This document shows, in pieces, positions 1 to 6,186 of a stretch of DNA of 21,536 nt. The DNA comes from Lachnospiraceae bacterium (lineage in GTDB: Bacteria > Bacillota_A > Clostridia > Lachnospirales > Lachnospiraceae), in contig QXWX01000107.1 of assembly GCA_009911175.1 (NCBI GenBank), forward strand, positions 1 to 21,536. Reading direction: 5' to 3'. Positions within the stretch are counted from its first letter, which is position 1, and each line of letters starts with the position of its first letter. The notes below the pieces were generated by a model that saw only the letters and a list, made by a program, of their open reading frames with translations, made no database searches and had not been told where the DNA came from. Made by a program: the position numbers and the translations under genes.

Positions 1-72
1 CGCTTCACTTGCTAAGCTCTTTCATACTGCTTTATTTTCTATTGCAGTTTCAGTGACTTTCCGAGACCACTC

Positions 73-180
73 TGTAACCAATTTGCATAGCAAATTGATT
101 GCCTACTTGCCCGCCATCTGCTAAGCAGATTTTTAATGCGGGCAATACCCGTATCATTTTTTCATACGATGATTTACACT
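73..180 (-). repeat. 108-bp structured intergenic repeat, copy A
   Basis: This is one of three near-identical 108-bp elements (others at 12494-12601 and 18638-18745), differing from the second at about 6 positions. Read on the minus strand it starts AGTGTAAA and ends GGTTACA. It holds three stem-loops: CGTAT/ATACG around an A-run; TTGCCCGC/GCGGGCAA enclosing ATCTGC/GCAGAT; and CAATTTGC/GCAAATTG. It begins 6 nt after the stop of the permease gene at 187, so it would precede whatever minus-strand gene lies left of the window. Bases 1-72 show no gene that I can support. Confidence 0.9.
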
Positions 181-186
181 GTGTTC

Positions 187-1020
187 CTACTTGACCGCGC
201 CCTGGGTCATTCCGCCTGCAATCTTATTCTGGATAAACATAAAGAATACCACAGATGGGACTACCACAAGGGCGGATGCCGCCATCATGTCTCCCCAATT
301 TAAAATTTCTGCTCCCTGTAAGGATTTCAATGCCACAGAAACCGTCATTTTATCCGTACTGTTGATCAGAATCAAAGAATACAAAAATTCATTCCATGCG
401 TTGATAAACGTATAAATCGCCGTCGCCACAATCCCCGGCATGACCAGCGGAAGTACGATCTGTACAAACGTCTGCAGCTTATTTGCGCCGTCCACCCTGG
501 CCGCCTCCTCAATCCCGATGGGCACCGTTTTGAAAAATCCCACCAGCATCCACACGGCATAAGGGACGCTGAATGACAGATATACGATCATCAGGCCGAT
601 TCTCGTATTGACCAGCCCCAGCCTTGCCATGACCATGGAATACGGAATGGCAAGCAGGATCGGCGGGAACATATAGGTGGTGACCAGCACCTTTGACATA
701 GCGGACCCCAGCTTTGGAAAAAAACGGACGATCCCATACGCGGCCATCGAGGAAATCACAATGGCAATACCAGTCGTCGTGACCGCGATGATCAGACTGT
801 TCCCGATATTTCCGGCAAATCCCAGATCCCGGATTACATGGGCAAAATTATCAAACGTGAATTGTTTCGGTAAAAACCGGGTCGGTTCCGACGTCAGCTC
901 CCCGGATGATTTTACCGAACAGAGCAGCACCCACACCAACGGGAAAAAGGCCGCCGCTGATAAGATGATCAGATAGATATGGCAGAAAATATTGCCGGCT
1001 CTTTCTTTTTTGTTCGCCAT
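187..1020 (-). CDS. CUT1 sugar ABC transporter permease (MalG/AraQ type)
   Basis: Inner-membrane permease of a carbohydrate importer, 277 aa, the usual length for MalG-type subunits. It has about six membrane segments. The cytoplasmic EAA loop for ATPase docking (EEAARVDGANKLQTF, then LPLVMPGI) lies in the C-terminal third. The start is taken as the ATG at 1020, which shares one base with the stop of the upstream permease (TGATG) and has GGAGG eight bases before it. A longer open frame to 1071 would run into the preceding gene and is not needed. It is the third gene of a binding protein-permease-permease unit. No ATPase gene accompanies it, so a shared MsmX/MsiK-type ATPase encoded elsewhere is expected. 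The substrate cannot be read from the sequence. Confidence 0.93.
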   Translation of the reverse strand: MANKKERAGNIFCHIYLIILSAAAFFPLVWVLLCSVKSSGELTSEPTRFLPKQFTFDNFAHVIRDLGFAGNIGNSLIIAVTTTGIAIVISSMAAYGIVRFFPKLGSAMSKVLVTTYMFPPILLAIPYSMVMARLGLVNTRIGLMIVYLSFSVPYAVWMLVGFFKTVPIGIEEAARVDGANKLQTFVQIVLPLVMPGIVATAIYTFINAWNEFLYSLILINSTDKMTVSVALKSLQGAEILNWGDMMAASALVVVPSVVFFMFIQNKIAGGMTQGAVK

Positions 1021-1910
1021 CACTTGTCCTCCCTTTCCCATTTTCCAATGATCGTAAAATACACCACGCATATCAATAATAAGAATGCTAGCAGCAGCAT
1101 TGTGACTGCCGAAGACCGCCCCAGCAATTTTGATCCCCAGCCCATGTTATAAGCGTAGATCGGTACGGTTGTCGTCGCGTTTGCCGGCCCGCCGCCGGTA
1201 AGCAGATAAATCATGTCAAAGTTATTGAACACCCAGATGGTACGAAGGACGACTAACAGCCCCACCACCACCTTGATATGCGGTACTGTGATAAACCAGA
1301 ACTGCTGCAGCTTTGACGCCCCGTCGATCTGGGCCGCTTCATACTGGTCCTGGGGGATGGTCTGGAGGGCAGACAGCACATTGACCATGATCATAGGCGC
1401 CCCAAACCAGATATTGATAAAAATGAGTGTGAAAAACACCAGGCTGCTGTCGCTGAGAAACTGCGGCAGTTCGCTGCAAATTCCTAATTGGACTAACATA
1501 TTGGGCACAAATCCGGACACCCCGTTTAAGATCCATTTCCAGGACAGCGCGATCACGATGGAAGGAAACGCCCATGGAATGATCATCAGGGTTCGGTAAA
1601 CTCCTTTTCCCGCTTTTACCCGGTTGATGGCAAGGGCCGCTGTAAATCCTACGGCCAGTTGGCCCAGCAGGGACCCCGCCGTCCACAAGAGGGAATTGAA
1701 AAATGCTTTATAAAAGTTCGAATCTGACAATACCGCCTTATAATTTTCCAGCCCTACAAACTCATAGGTCAGGCGGATCAGATGTTTTGTAGTCATACTG
1801 TAGTACAAGCTTGAAAAGATCGGGTAAATCAGTAAGAGACCTACGGAAAGCAGCGCGGGAAGGACAAAAATCCAACGGGCATAATCCACATGTATATTTC
1901 TTTTCTTCAT
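1020..1910 (-). CDS. CUT1 sugar ABC transporter permease (MalF/UgpA type)
   Basis: Membrane permease of 296 aa, partner of the MalG-type subunit that follows with a one-base overlap. It has an N-terminal hydrophobic segment (WIFVLPALLSVGLLLIYPI), five further membrane spans, and the EAA loop YEAAQIDGASKLQQF near residues 200-215. The ATG at 1910 is preceded by the purine-rich stretch GAAAGGAAAGG. It lies 72 bp after the solute-binding protein gene and is presumably co-transcribed with it. The family assignment is firm; the sugar transported is not known. Confidence 0.93.
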   Translation of the reverse strand: MKKRNIHVDYARWIFVLPALLSVGLLLIYPIFSSLYYSMTTKHLIRLTYEFVGLENYKAVLSDSNFYKAFFNSLLWTAGSLLGQLAVGFTAALAINRVKAGKGVYRTLMIIPWAFPSIVIALSWKWILNGVSGFVPNMLVQLGICSELPQFLSDSSLVFFTLIFINIWFGAPMIMVNVLSALQTIPQDQYEAAQIDGASKLQQFWFITVPHIKVVVGLLVVLRTIWVFNNFDMIYLLTGGGPANATTTVPIYAYNMGWGSKLLGRSSAVTMLLLAFLLLICVVYFTIIGKWEREDK

Positions 1911-1982
1911 ATATGCCTTTCCTTTCTTGGACTATTTCGATCATTTATCTTGACCTTATAAATACATAGTCTGTGTTCTGAA

Positions 1983-3317
1983 TTACTGCACGGTATCGAA
2001 TAACTCGTTCAGTTTATTTTCTGCTGCTTTTGCCGCTTCCTTTACATCGGTACCATTTGTAATGATATCCTGGAACATGCTTTCGATGATCCCCTGCGAG
2101 GTAAGAAGGCCGGCCTGGATGCTCGGGCCGTGCTCATACCCGATGGCAGTCCCCTTCTCCATCGCATCCGTGATCACCCCGACTGCGTCCGAAAACTTCT
2201 GAACCGTCTCGTTTTCCTGATACTCCTGCGTATCTGAGATACCGCTGATGGAAGGAAGCATTCCCACCGGGGTCGCCTCCAGGAATTTGATATATGTATC
2301 GTTGTCGTACAATTTTTTCATAAATGCCTTGCACACTTCGGGATATTTTGAATTTCTCCAGACCACCATGGGGATGTTGGAGGTTTCGGCCCCATAATCC
2401 GGATCGTCCGCGTGAATCTTCGGAAGCGGCGCGCAGTCGATCTGGTCGACCAGATCCGGAGAGTTGGTCTCCACGCCGCCGATCTGGAATCCCGAATTGA
2501 AATCAAATGCTGTTTTTCCCTGGTAGAACAAGTTCGCCTGATCCAGTACGACATAATTCACGGAATCTTTCGGAGAGCAGTTTTTATAAATATCCAGCCA
2601 GTACCGGATTCCATCCATTGCCAGATCGCTGGTCAGATCAGCTTTTAAGTCCTCTGTCAAAAGGCTTCCTCCGCCGCTCCTCACATAAAAATTCAGAAAT
2701 CTGGTTCCCATCAGGTCGCTGGACCCGCATGGGAAGGAGCACCCGTAGACCTCCCCTTTTGTAAGCGCCTTTGCGGCCTCTGCAAATTCATCCCATGTAG
2801 CCGGCACCGAAAGCCCTGCTTCCTCCAACAGGTCTTTGCGGTACCACATGACCTGGGCATGGGAATACAGCGGTAAAGAATAACAGGTTTCTTCTTTTTC
2901 ACCTTCCGACAGCGCCGATTCGGAAAATTTATCTCTTCCGATTTCGTCCACCAGGTCGTCTACGGACACCAGCGCGTCCGCGTCCATCATCTCCACCACA
3001 TGCCCCGGAAGCGCGGTGCTCATATCCGGCACGTTTCCGGATGCCAGCCCGGTCGTCCATTTTGTGTAAAAATCTCCCCAGGAGAAGGTCTCAATCGTGA
3101 TCTTCACGCCCGGGTTGTCTTTCATGAACTGATCTGCCGTTTCCTGGATGACTTCCAGCCTCGGCCCCTGTGTGAAAGAATGCCAGAATGTAATGTCGCC
3201 TTTTAATTCTCCCGAATCCTCCTGCGCAGCAGAGCCCTTGCTTTCAGACCTGCACCCCGCAAGCGCGGCAGCGGCGATCATGGTTCCCGCCAATAATATG
3301 GCCAATTTTTTTCTCAT
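1983..3317 (-). CDS. Extracellular sugar-binding lipoprotein (family 1 SBP)
   Basis: Surface lipoprotein of 444 aa that captures the substrate for the two permeases downstream. The signal peptide runs MRKKLAILLAGTMIAAAALAGC, here split as a basic start, a hydrophobic core and the lipobox LAGC, with Cys22 as the lipidated residue. A Ser/Glu/Gly-rich linker follows, then ITFWHSFTQGP, typical of CUT1 (family 1) binding proteins. The ATG has AGGA about nine bases upstream. Its promoter region (3395-3459) carries the same 27-bp site as the promoter of the DUF386-araC operon, so the AraC protein encoded next door probably activates it. A DUF386 partner gene is common in sialic-acid and related loci, but nothing here identifies the ligand. 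Confidence 0.93.
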   Translation of the reverse strand: MRKKLAILLAGTMIAAAALAGCRSESKGSAAQEDSGELKGDITFWHSFTQGPRLEVIQETADQFMKDNPGVKITIETFSWGDFYTKWTTGLASGNVPDMSTALPGHVVEMMDADALVSVDDLVDEIGRDKFSESALSEGEKEETCYSLPLYSHAQVMWYRKDLLEEAGLSVPATWDEFAEAAKALTKGEVYGCSFPCGSSDLMGTRFLNFYVRSGGGSLLTEDLKADLTSDLAMDGIRYWLDIYKNCSPKDSVNYVVLDQANLFYQGKTAFDFNSGFQIGGVETNSPDLVDQIDCAPLPKIHADDPDYGAETSNIPMVVWRNSKYPEVCKAFMKKLYDNDTYIKFLEATPVGMLPSISGISDTQEYQENETVQKFSDAVGVITDAMEKGTAIGYEHGPSIQAGLLTSQGIIESMFQDIITNGTDVKEAAKAAENKLNELFDTVQ

Positions 3318-3394
3318 AAGCTTGTCCTCACTGATTCATTGTACAGTTAACTGGTTACTACTTTTCAATGCGGCCACATCAAATTGTTTCTTCT

Positions 3395-3459
3395 ATTTTA
3401 TCTGTATTCTTTCTGCTAATCTACTAAGGGCACACTTAAAAATAGCATCTGGCACTCAT
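3395..3459 (-). promoter_or_regulatory. Probable AraC-activated promoter of the importer operon
   Basis: On the minus strand the 27-bp site ATGAGYG-N5-TGCTATTTTTRAGYG occupies 3459-3433. After 32 bp comes a -10 hexamer TAAAAT at 3400-3395. The 17-bp-spaced -35 (TAGATT) is poor, as expected for an activator-dependent promoter. The same site and spacing occur at 5010-5074. A second candidate, TTGAAA (3368-3363) and TACAAT (3343-3338), has a 19-bp spacer and contains the palindrome CAGTTAACTG (3344-3353). I consider it less likely. Confidence 0.6.
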
Positions 3460-3539
3460 GCTCTGTAGTTCGCCGGTCAGCCTGTGAACTGCTGCCGCAA
3501 TTTATTGCCGTTTCCCGGTCAGCCTGCGTTCTCCATGCC

Positions 3540-4394
3540 TCACTTGCTCGCGACCTTCCGATACTGATTCGGCGTAAATCCAAATGCCGCCTTAAACTCC
3601 CTTATAAAATAATTCGTATCCTCATATCCGCACTGATACGCGATATCAATCACGTTGTCATGGGTGACCAGCAACGCCCTTGCCGCCGTGGTCAGCCGGA
3701 TTTCCCGCACATACGCCATGGGGCTTTTCCCCATATTCTCCTTGAACAGGCTGCTGAACCGCTGTTTGCTTAAGCCTGCCATCTTCGCCATCTTCTGCGG
3801 ATTGTATTTTTCCTGTGGATGCAGGATAATATAATTCGCCACCATGTAGATTCTCGGATCAACCTGGTCATTGTTCTTTGCGGCCCTGTGGTTCAGCGCT
3901 TTCTCCTCCGTATTCCCCACAAAATCGCCGGTATCCTTGTCCACCTTGCTGCCACGCATGGCCAATGAGCCGATGAGTAGGTCTAAGTATCCCCTTACAA
4001 AGCATTTTTTGACCCTCGCGTCCTTCCTCACCCATTTGTAAATCTCCTGAAAGAAAATATCTTCCCCTTCATTTTCCAGCACCCTTGGAATCCCGTAATA
4101 TTCTGTCAGAACATCCTCGCCCTCATAAAATACCGAGGTTGTAAAACGGATGCTGTAAAACTCGAACGTTTCGCTGCAGACTTTGCAGGACATCCTGCTT
4201 CCCTGGGGAATGTATACGATCTGATTTTCTCTCACAATGATCGTTTTGTCATCTATGCAAAATTCCGCCCTTCCCTTTACGATATACCGGAATATGCCGT
4301 ATGGCGTAACGGATTCCGGATAAACCCATGTTTTTCCCATGGAATAAAACTCAATAAACAAAAAAGTAAAACGAATGTGATCTATCGCTGACAT
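3540..4394 (-). CDS. AraC-family transcriptional regulator
   Basis: Cytoplasmic sugar-responsive regulator of 284 aa. The N-terminal ~170 residues look like a cupin-type sensing domain (YGIFRYIVKGRAEFCIDDK, IVYIPQGS). The last ~100 residues are the double helix-turn-helix AraC domain: YNPQKMAKMAGLSKQRFSSL for the first HTH, and VIDIAYQCGYEDTNYFIREF with AFGFTPNQYR for the second. The start is the ATG at 4394, with GGGAGG five to six bases upstream; an in-frame extension to 4430 has no ribosome binding site and covers a hairpin. It lies 110 bp after the DUF386 gene with an attenuator-like set of inverted repeats between them. It probably activates its own operon and the importer operon through the shared 27-bp sites. 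The effector is unknown. Confidence 0.93.
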   Translation of the reverse strand: MSAIDHIRFTFLFIEFYSMGKTWVYPESVTPYGIFRYIVKGRAEFCIDDKTIIVRENQIVYIPQGSRMSCKVCSETFEFYSIRFTTSVFYEGEDVLTEYYGIPRVLENEGEDIFFQEIYKWVRKDARVKKCFVRGYLDLLIGSLAMRGSKVDKDTGDFVGNTEEKALNHRAAKNNDQVDPRIYMVANYIILHPQEKYNPQKMAKMAGLSKQRFSSLFKENMGKSPMAYVREIRLTTAARALLVTHDNVIDIAYQCGYEDTNYFIREFKAAFGFTPNQYRKVASK

Positions 4395-4407
4395 TTTAAC
4401 CTCCCGC

Positions 4408-4488
4408 AAAAACAAAAGTGCGCTTCGCACACTCCTGCGTTGTTACATTCTTAGCAGCGCAGCTTTTGTTCCGCGCGCGTAGCTGCGC
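4408..4488 (-). promoter_or_regulatory. Attenuator-like nested inverted repeats upstream of araC-type gene
   Basis: In the minus-strand transcript segment A (GCGCAGCT, 4488-4481) can pair with the end of segment B (AGCTGCGC, 4464-4457). Segment B as a whole (AACAAAAGCTGCGC, 4470-4457) can instead pair with segment C (GCGCACTTTTGTT, 4423-4411). Segment C also belongs to a small hairpin GTGCG-AAG-CGCAC followed by TTTTGTTTTT, which resembles an intrinsic terminator with a short 5-bp stem. The three segments are thus mutually exclusive pairing partners just before the regulator's ribosome binding site. The pairing is read directly from the sequence; the function is inferred. Confidence 0.45.
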
Positions 4489-4504
4489 ATCCCCCGGAGG
4501 GTTG

Positions 4505-4960
4505 TCACTTTTCAACTTTGATCTTTACGACAATCTTCTTTACGGTTTCCGGCGTTTGATCCATCATGGCCACTTTATGGGCATCGCTTGGAAAACATAC
4601 CATAAAATCCCCGGGCCTTAAAAGGCAGCTTCCGGATGCAGATCCGGTGAAAAATCCAATATCCTTTTCCTCACTGTATGGAGTTTTGACCTGCAGGCTG
4701 CGCACGTCCGCCGTTGCGATTCTTTCCGCTCCCTCCATAATATAGTGGATATCCATGTATTTTTTATGTGCTTCATATACACATTCTTTTTCTTCCCTGC
4801 TGATAAACGATACCGGGCCGGCAAACATACAGTCCTCCTGAATCACTGTATCCGGTAAGATCTCATCCCATCTGCTGATCTGTTCCAGATAGCACAGCGC
4901 CTGATAAATCTTCGTTTCCGCCTTGTAGTTTTCCTTATTCCTGATCGCATCGAATATCAT
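4505..4960 (-). CDS. YhcH/YjgK/YiaL family protein (DUF386, cupin-like)
   Basis: Cytoplasmic protein of 151 aa, the standard length for this family. E. coli members include NanQ (YhcH), which speeds sialic-acid anomer interconversion, and TabA and YiaL. The hallmark segment with acidic and histidine metal-site residues is visible: E63, H65, K66, Y68, D70 and H72 in YEAHKKYMDIHY. PGDFMVCFPSDAHKVAM near the C-terminus supplies another His. The start is the ATG at 4960, with AAAGGAG ten bases upstream; an upstream in-frame extension to 5023 would overlap the -10 hexamer at 5010-5015. It is the first gene of a two-gene operon with the AraC regulator. A role in sugar mutarotation or anomer handling for the nearby importer is plausible, but the sugar is not identified. 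Confidence 0.9.
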   Translation of the reverse strand: MIFDAIRNKENYKAETKIYQALCYLEQISRWDEILPDTVIQEDCMFAGPVSFISREEKECVYEAHKKYMDIHYIMEGAERIATADVRSLQVKTPYSEEKDIGFFTGSASGSCLLRPGDFMVCFPSDAHKVAMMDQTPETVKKIVVKIKVEK

Positions 4961-5009
4961 ACTTTTTGTTCTCCTTTCAAAAACGCACTTTTTTGTCATT
5001 GCCCGTTCT

Positions 5010-5074
5010 ATTATAAAAAACAAAATGAAGTTCCGATACGGATTATGCGCTCAAAAATAGCACTACACGCTCAT
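5010..5074 (-). promoter_or_regulatory. Probable AraC-activated promoter of DUF386-araC operon
   Basis: On the minus strand the 27-bp site ATGAGCG-N5-TGCTATTTTTGAGCG lies at 5074-5048, then 32 bp, then a perfect -10 TATAAT at 5015-5010. The -35 position (TATCGG) is non-consensus. Site sequence and spacing match the importer promoter at 3395-3459. The predicted start lies about 45 bases before the ATG at 4960. Confidence 0.65.
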
Positions 5075-5205
5075 TTTCATTCTTTTTCTTCTATATTTTT
5101 GCATTCAGCCAGGCCGGCAATCTTTTGTTTCTGCCATAATGAGCAGGTCAGACTTTCCTCTTTACACAGGTATACCAATGAAAAATATCAATAAAATTTC
5201 ATTAT

Positions 5206-5244
5206 AAAAAGCCGCAATCCCATCCTTTAGATTACGGCTTTTTT
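5206..5244 (-). terminator. Rho-independent terminator after the GH65/HAD operon
   Basis: The minus-strand transcript reads AAAAAGCCGTAATC, a 10-base loop, then GATTGCGGCTTTTT. This gives a stem of about 14 pairs with one U-G wobble and ends in a T-run. It lies 73 bp beyond the HAD stop codon. In the opposite sense the wobble becomes a C-A mismatch, so it may also work weakly from the other side. The rest of 4961-5316 holds the DUF386-araC promoter and no further gene. Confidence 0.85.
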
Positions 5245-5316
5245 CTTAGCGAAATGTTCTATATAAAAAATTATCTATAGCAGTTTTACAGATCAAGTAT
5301 CGCTTCACACAGTCTC

Positions 5317-6186
5317 TCACCTCCGCTGCCCCCGCAGAAATTCCAGGAAGCCCTCTACTCCGCCTCCCATAACCTGCACCCAGTCTGGACGGGCCTCGCT
5401 GTGGATCTCGGATACGTCAAAAAAGTCTCCCGCCGCTGTCACCGGCGTATGCATGAAGCTGTCGCTCCCAAAGATCCCGTCCTCGATCCCCACATATTCG
5501 TCTCCCCAGTACGCGCATTCTTCCGGCCTGATCCCCGTTTCCTCCTGAATCCGCCCAAAGATCACATCCGCGTTGTCGCTCTTACTGGAAATCCCCACCT
5601 CCAGATATTTGGCGTCGCACGTAGGCACAACCGCGATCCCGTATTTTTTCCCGATGCGCTCTGCCAGTTCCATGAGCAGCTTTAACCCGCCGTCCATCCC
5701 ATGCTCCGCCATGGATTTTTTCAGCAGCTCCAGCTCGCTTTCCTGGAGAAACAAGTTGTCTCCCCTTCCATTTCCTACCATCAGATCAATCTTGCAGTAG
5801 TTGGGCCTGCTGAATACAATGTCCGTGTCAAATCCGTATCTCTCCTTCAATTCGAGATGGATATCAAAACAGATCCTGTGGATATCCAGGAGGGTCCTTT
5901 CCTCCGGTATCCGGTCCTGAAAACAGTACGGCTTTCCTTCTTTAAATGCATAATTGTAAGCCCCGCGCCCCAGTCCCAGGTACAGATTCTCAAGCTGCTT
6001 TTCGGTAAAATATGCTTCGATCCGCCCTCCCGCGATATTCTCAATGGTCGTCCCGCTGATCACCGCAAGCCTGACTCCCGTATCCAGGAGCGGCCCCATC
6101 GCCTTTACGGCCTCTTCCACCGGCGCTTTTCGGGACATGACCGCCGTTCCGTCCCAGTCAAAAAACACAGCCTTATATTTTTTCAA
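5317..6186 (-). CDS. HAD-superfamily hydrolase (C2-cap, Cof/phosphomannomutase-like)
   Basis: Cytoplasmic HAD enzyme of 289 aa. Motif I is FFDWDGTA with nucleophile Asp10 and Asp12, motif II Ser44 in VISGTT, and the Mg-binding motif IV is near WGDEYVGIEDG. Between motif II and IV sits a long C2-type cap, so this is not the short C1-capped beta-phosphoglucomutase usually paired with GH65 phosphorylases. The start is a TTG at 6186: GGAGG ends eight bases upstream, the gene overlaps the GH65 gene by 14 bp, and the protein then begins MKKYKAVFFDWDG. An in-frame extension to 6267 adds 27 unsupported residues. As the last gene of the operon it probably removes or moves phosphate on a product of the GH65 step. 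The exact reaction is unknown. Confidence 0.88.
   Translation of the reverse strand: MKKYKAVFFDWDGTAVMSRKAPVEEAVKAMGPLLDTGVRLAVISGTTIENIAGGRIEAYFTEKQLENLYLGLGRGAYNYAFKEGKPYCFQDRIPEERTLLDIHRICFDIHLELKERYGFDTDIVFSRPNYCKIDLMVGNGRGDNLFLQESELELLKKSMAEHGMDGGLKLLMELAERIGKKYGIAVVPTCDAKYLEVGISSKSDNADVIFGRIQEETGIRPEECAYWGDEYVGIEDGIFGSDSFMHTPVTAAGDFFDVSEIHSEARPDWVQVMGGGVEGFLEFLRGQRR

Noticed and set aside
2..124. Open plus-strand frame at the left edge running into the 108-bp repeat
   Set aside because: It ends inside a structured repeat, has no recognisable protein features and is opposite to the direction of all neighbouring genes.
3344..3353. Palindrome CAGTTAACTG within a TTGAAA/TACAAT promoter-like pair
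   Set aside because: The spacer is 19 bp. The alternative promoter at 3395-3400 matches the geometry of the DUF386-araC promoter exactly, so it is preferred. The palindrome could still be a repressor site.
3473..3526. Direct repeat CCGGTCAGCCTG (3473-3484 and 3515-3526) after the AraC gene
   Set aside because: It is short, has two copies only, no hairpin and no link to a promoter element. It may be chance or the remains of a duplication.
4961..5023. Longer form of the DUF386 protein starting at 5023
   Set aside because: It would overlap the -10 hexamer at 5010-5015, and the family normally begins with MIF- or MIxD-like residues as found at 4960.
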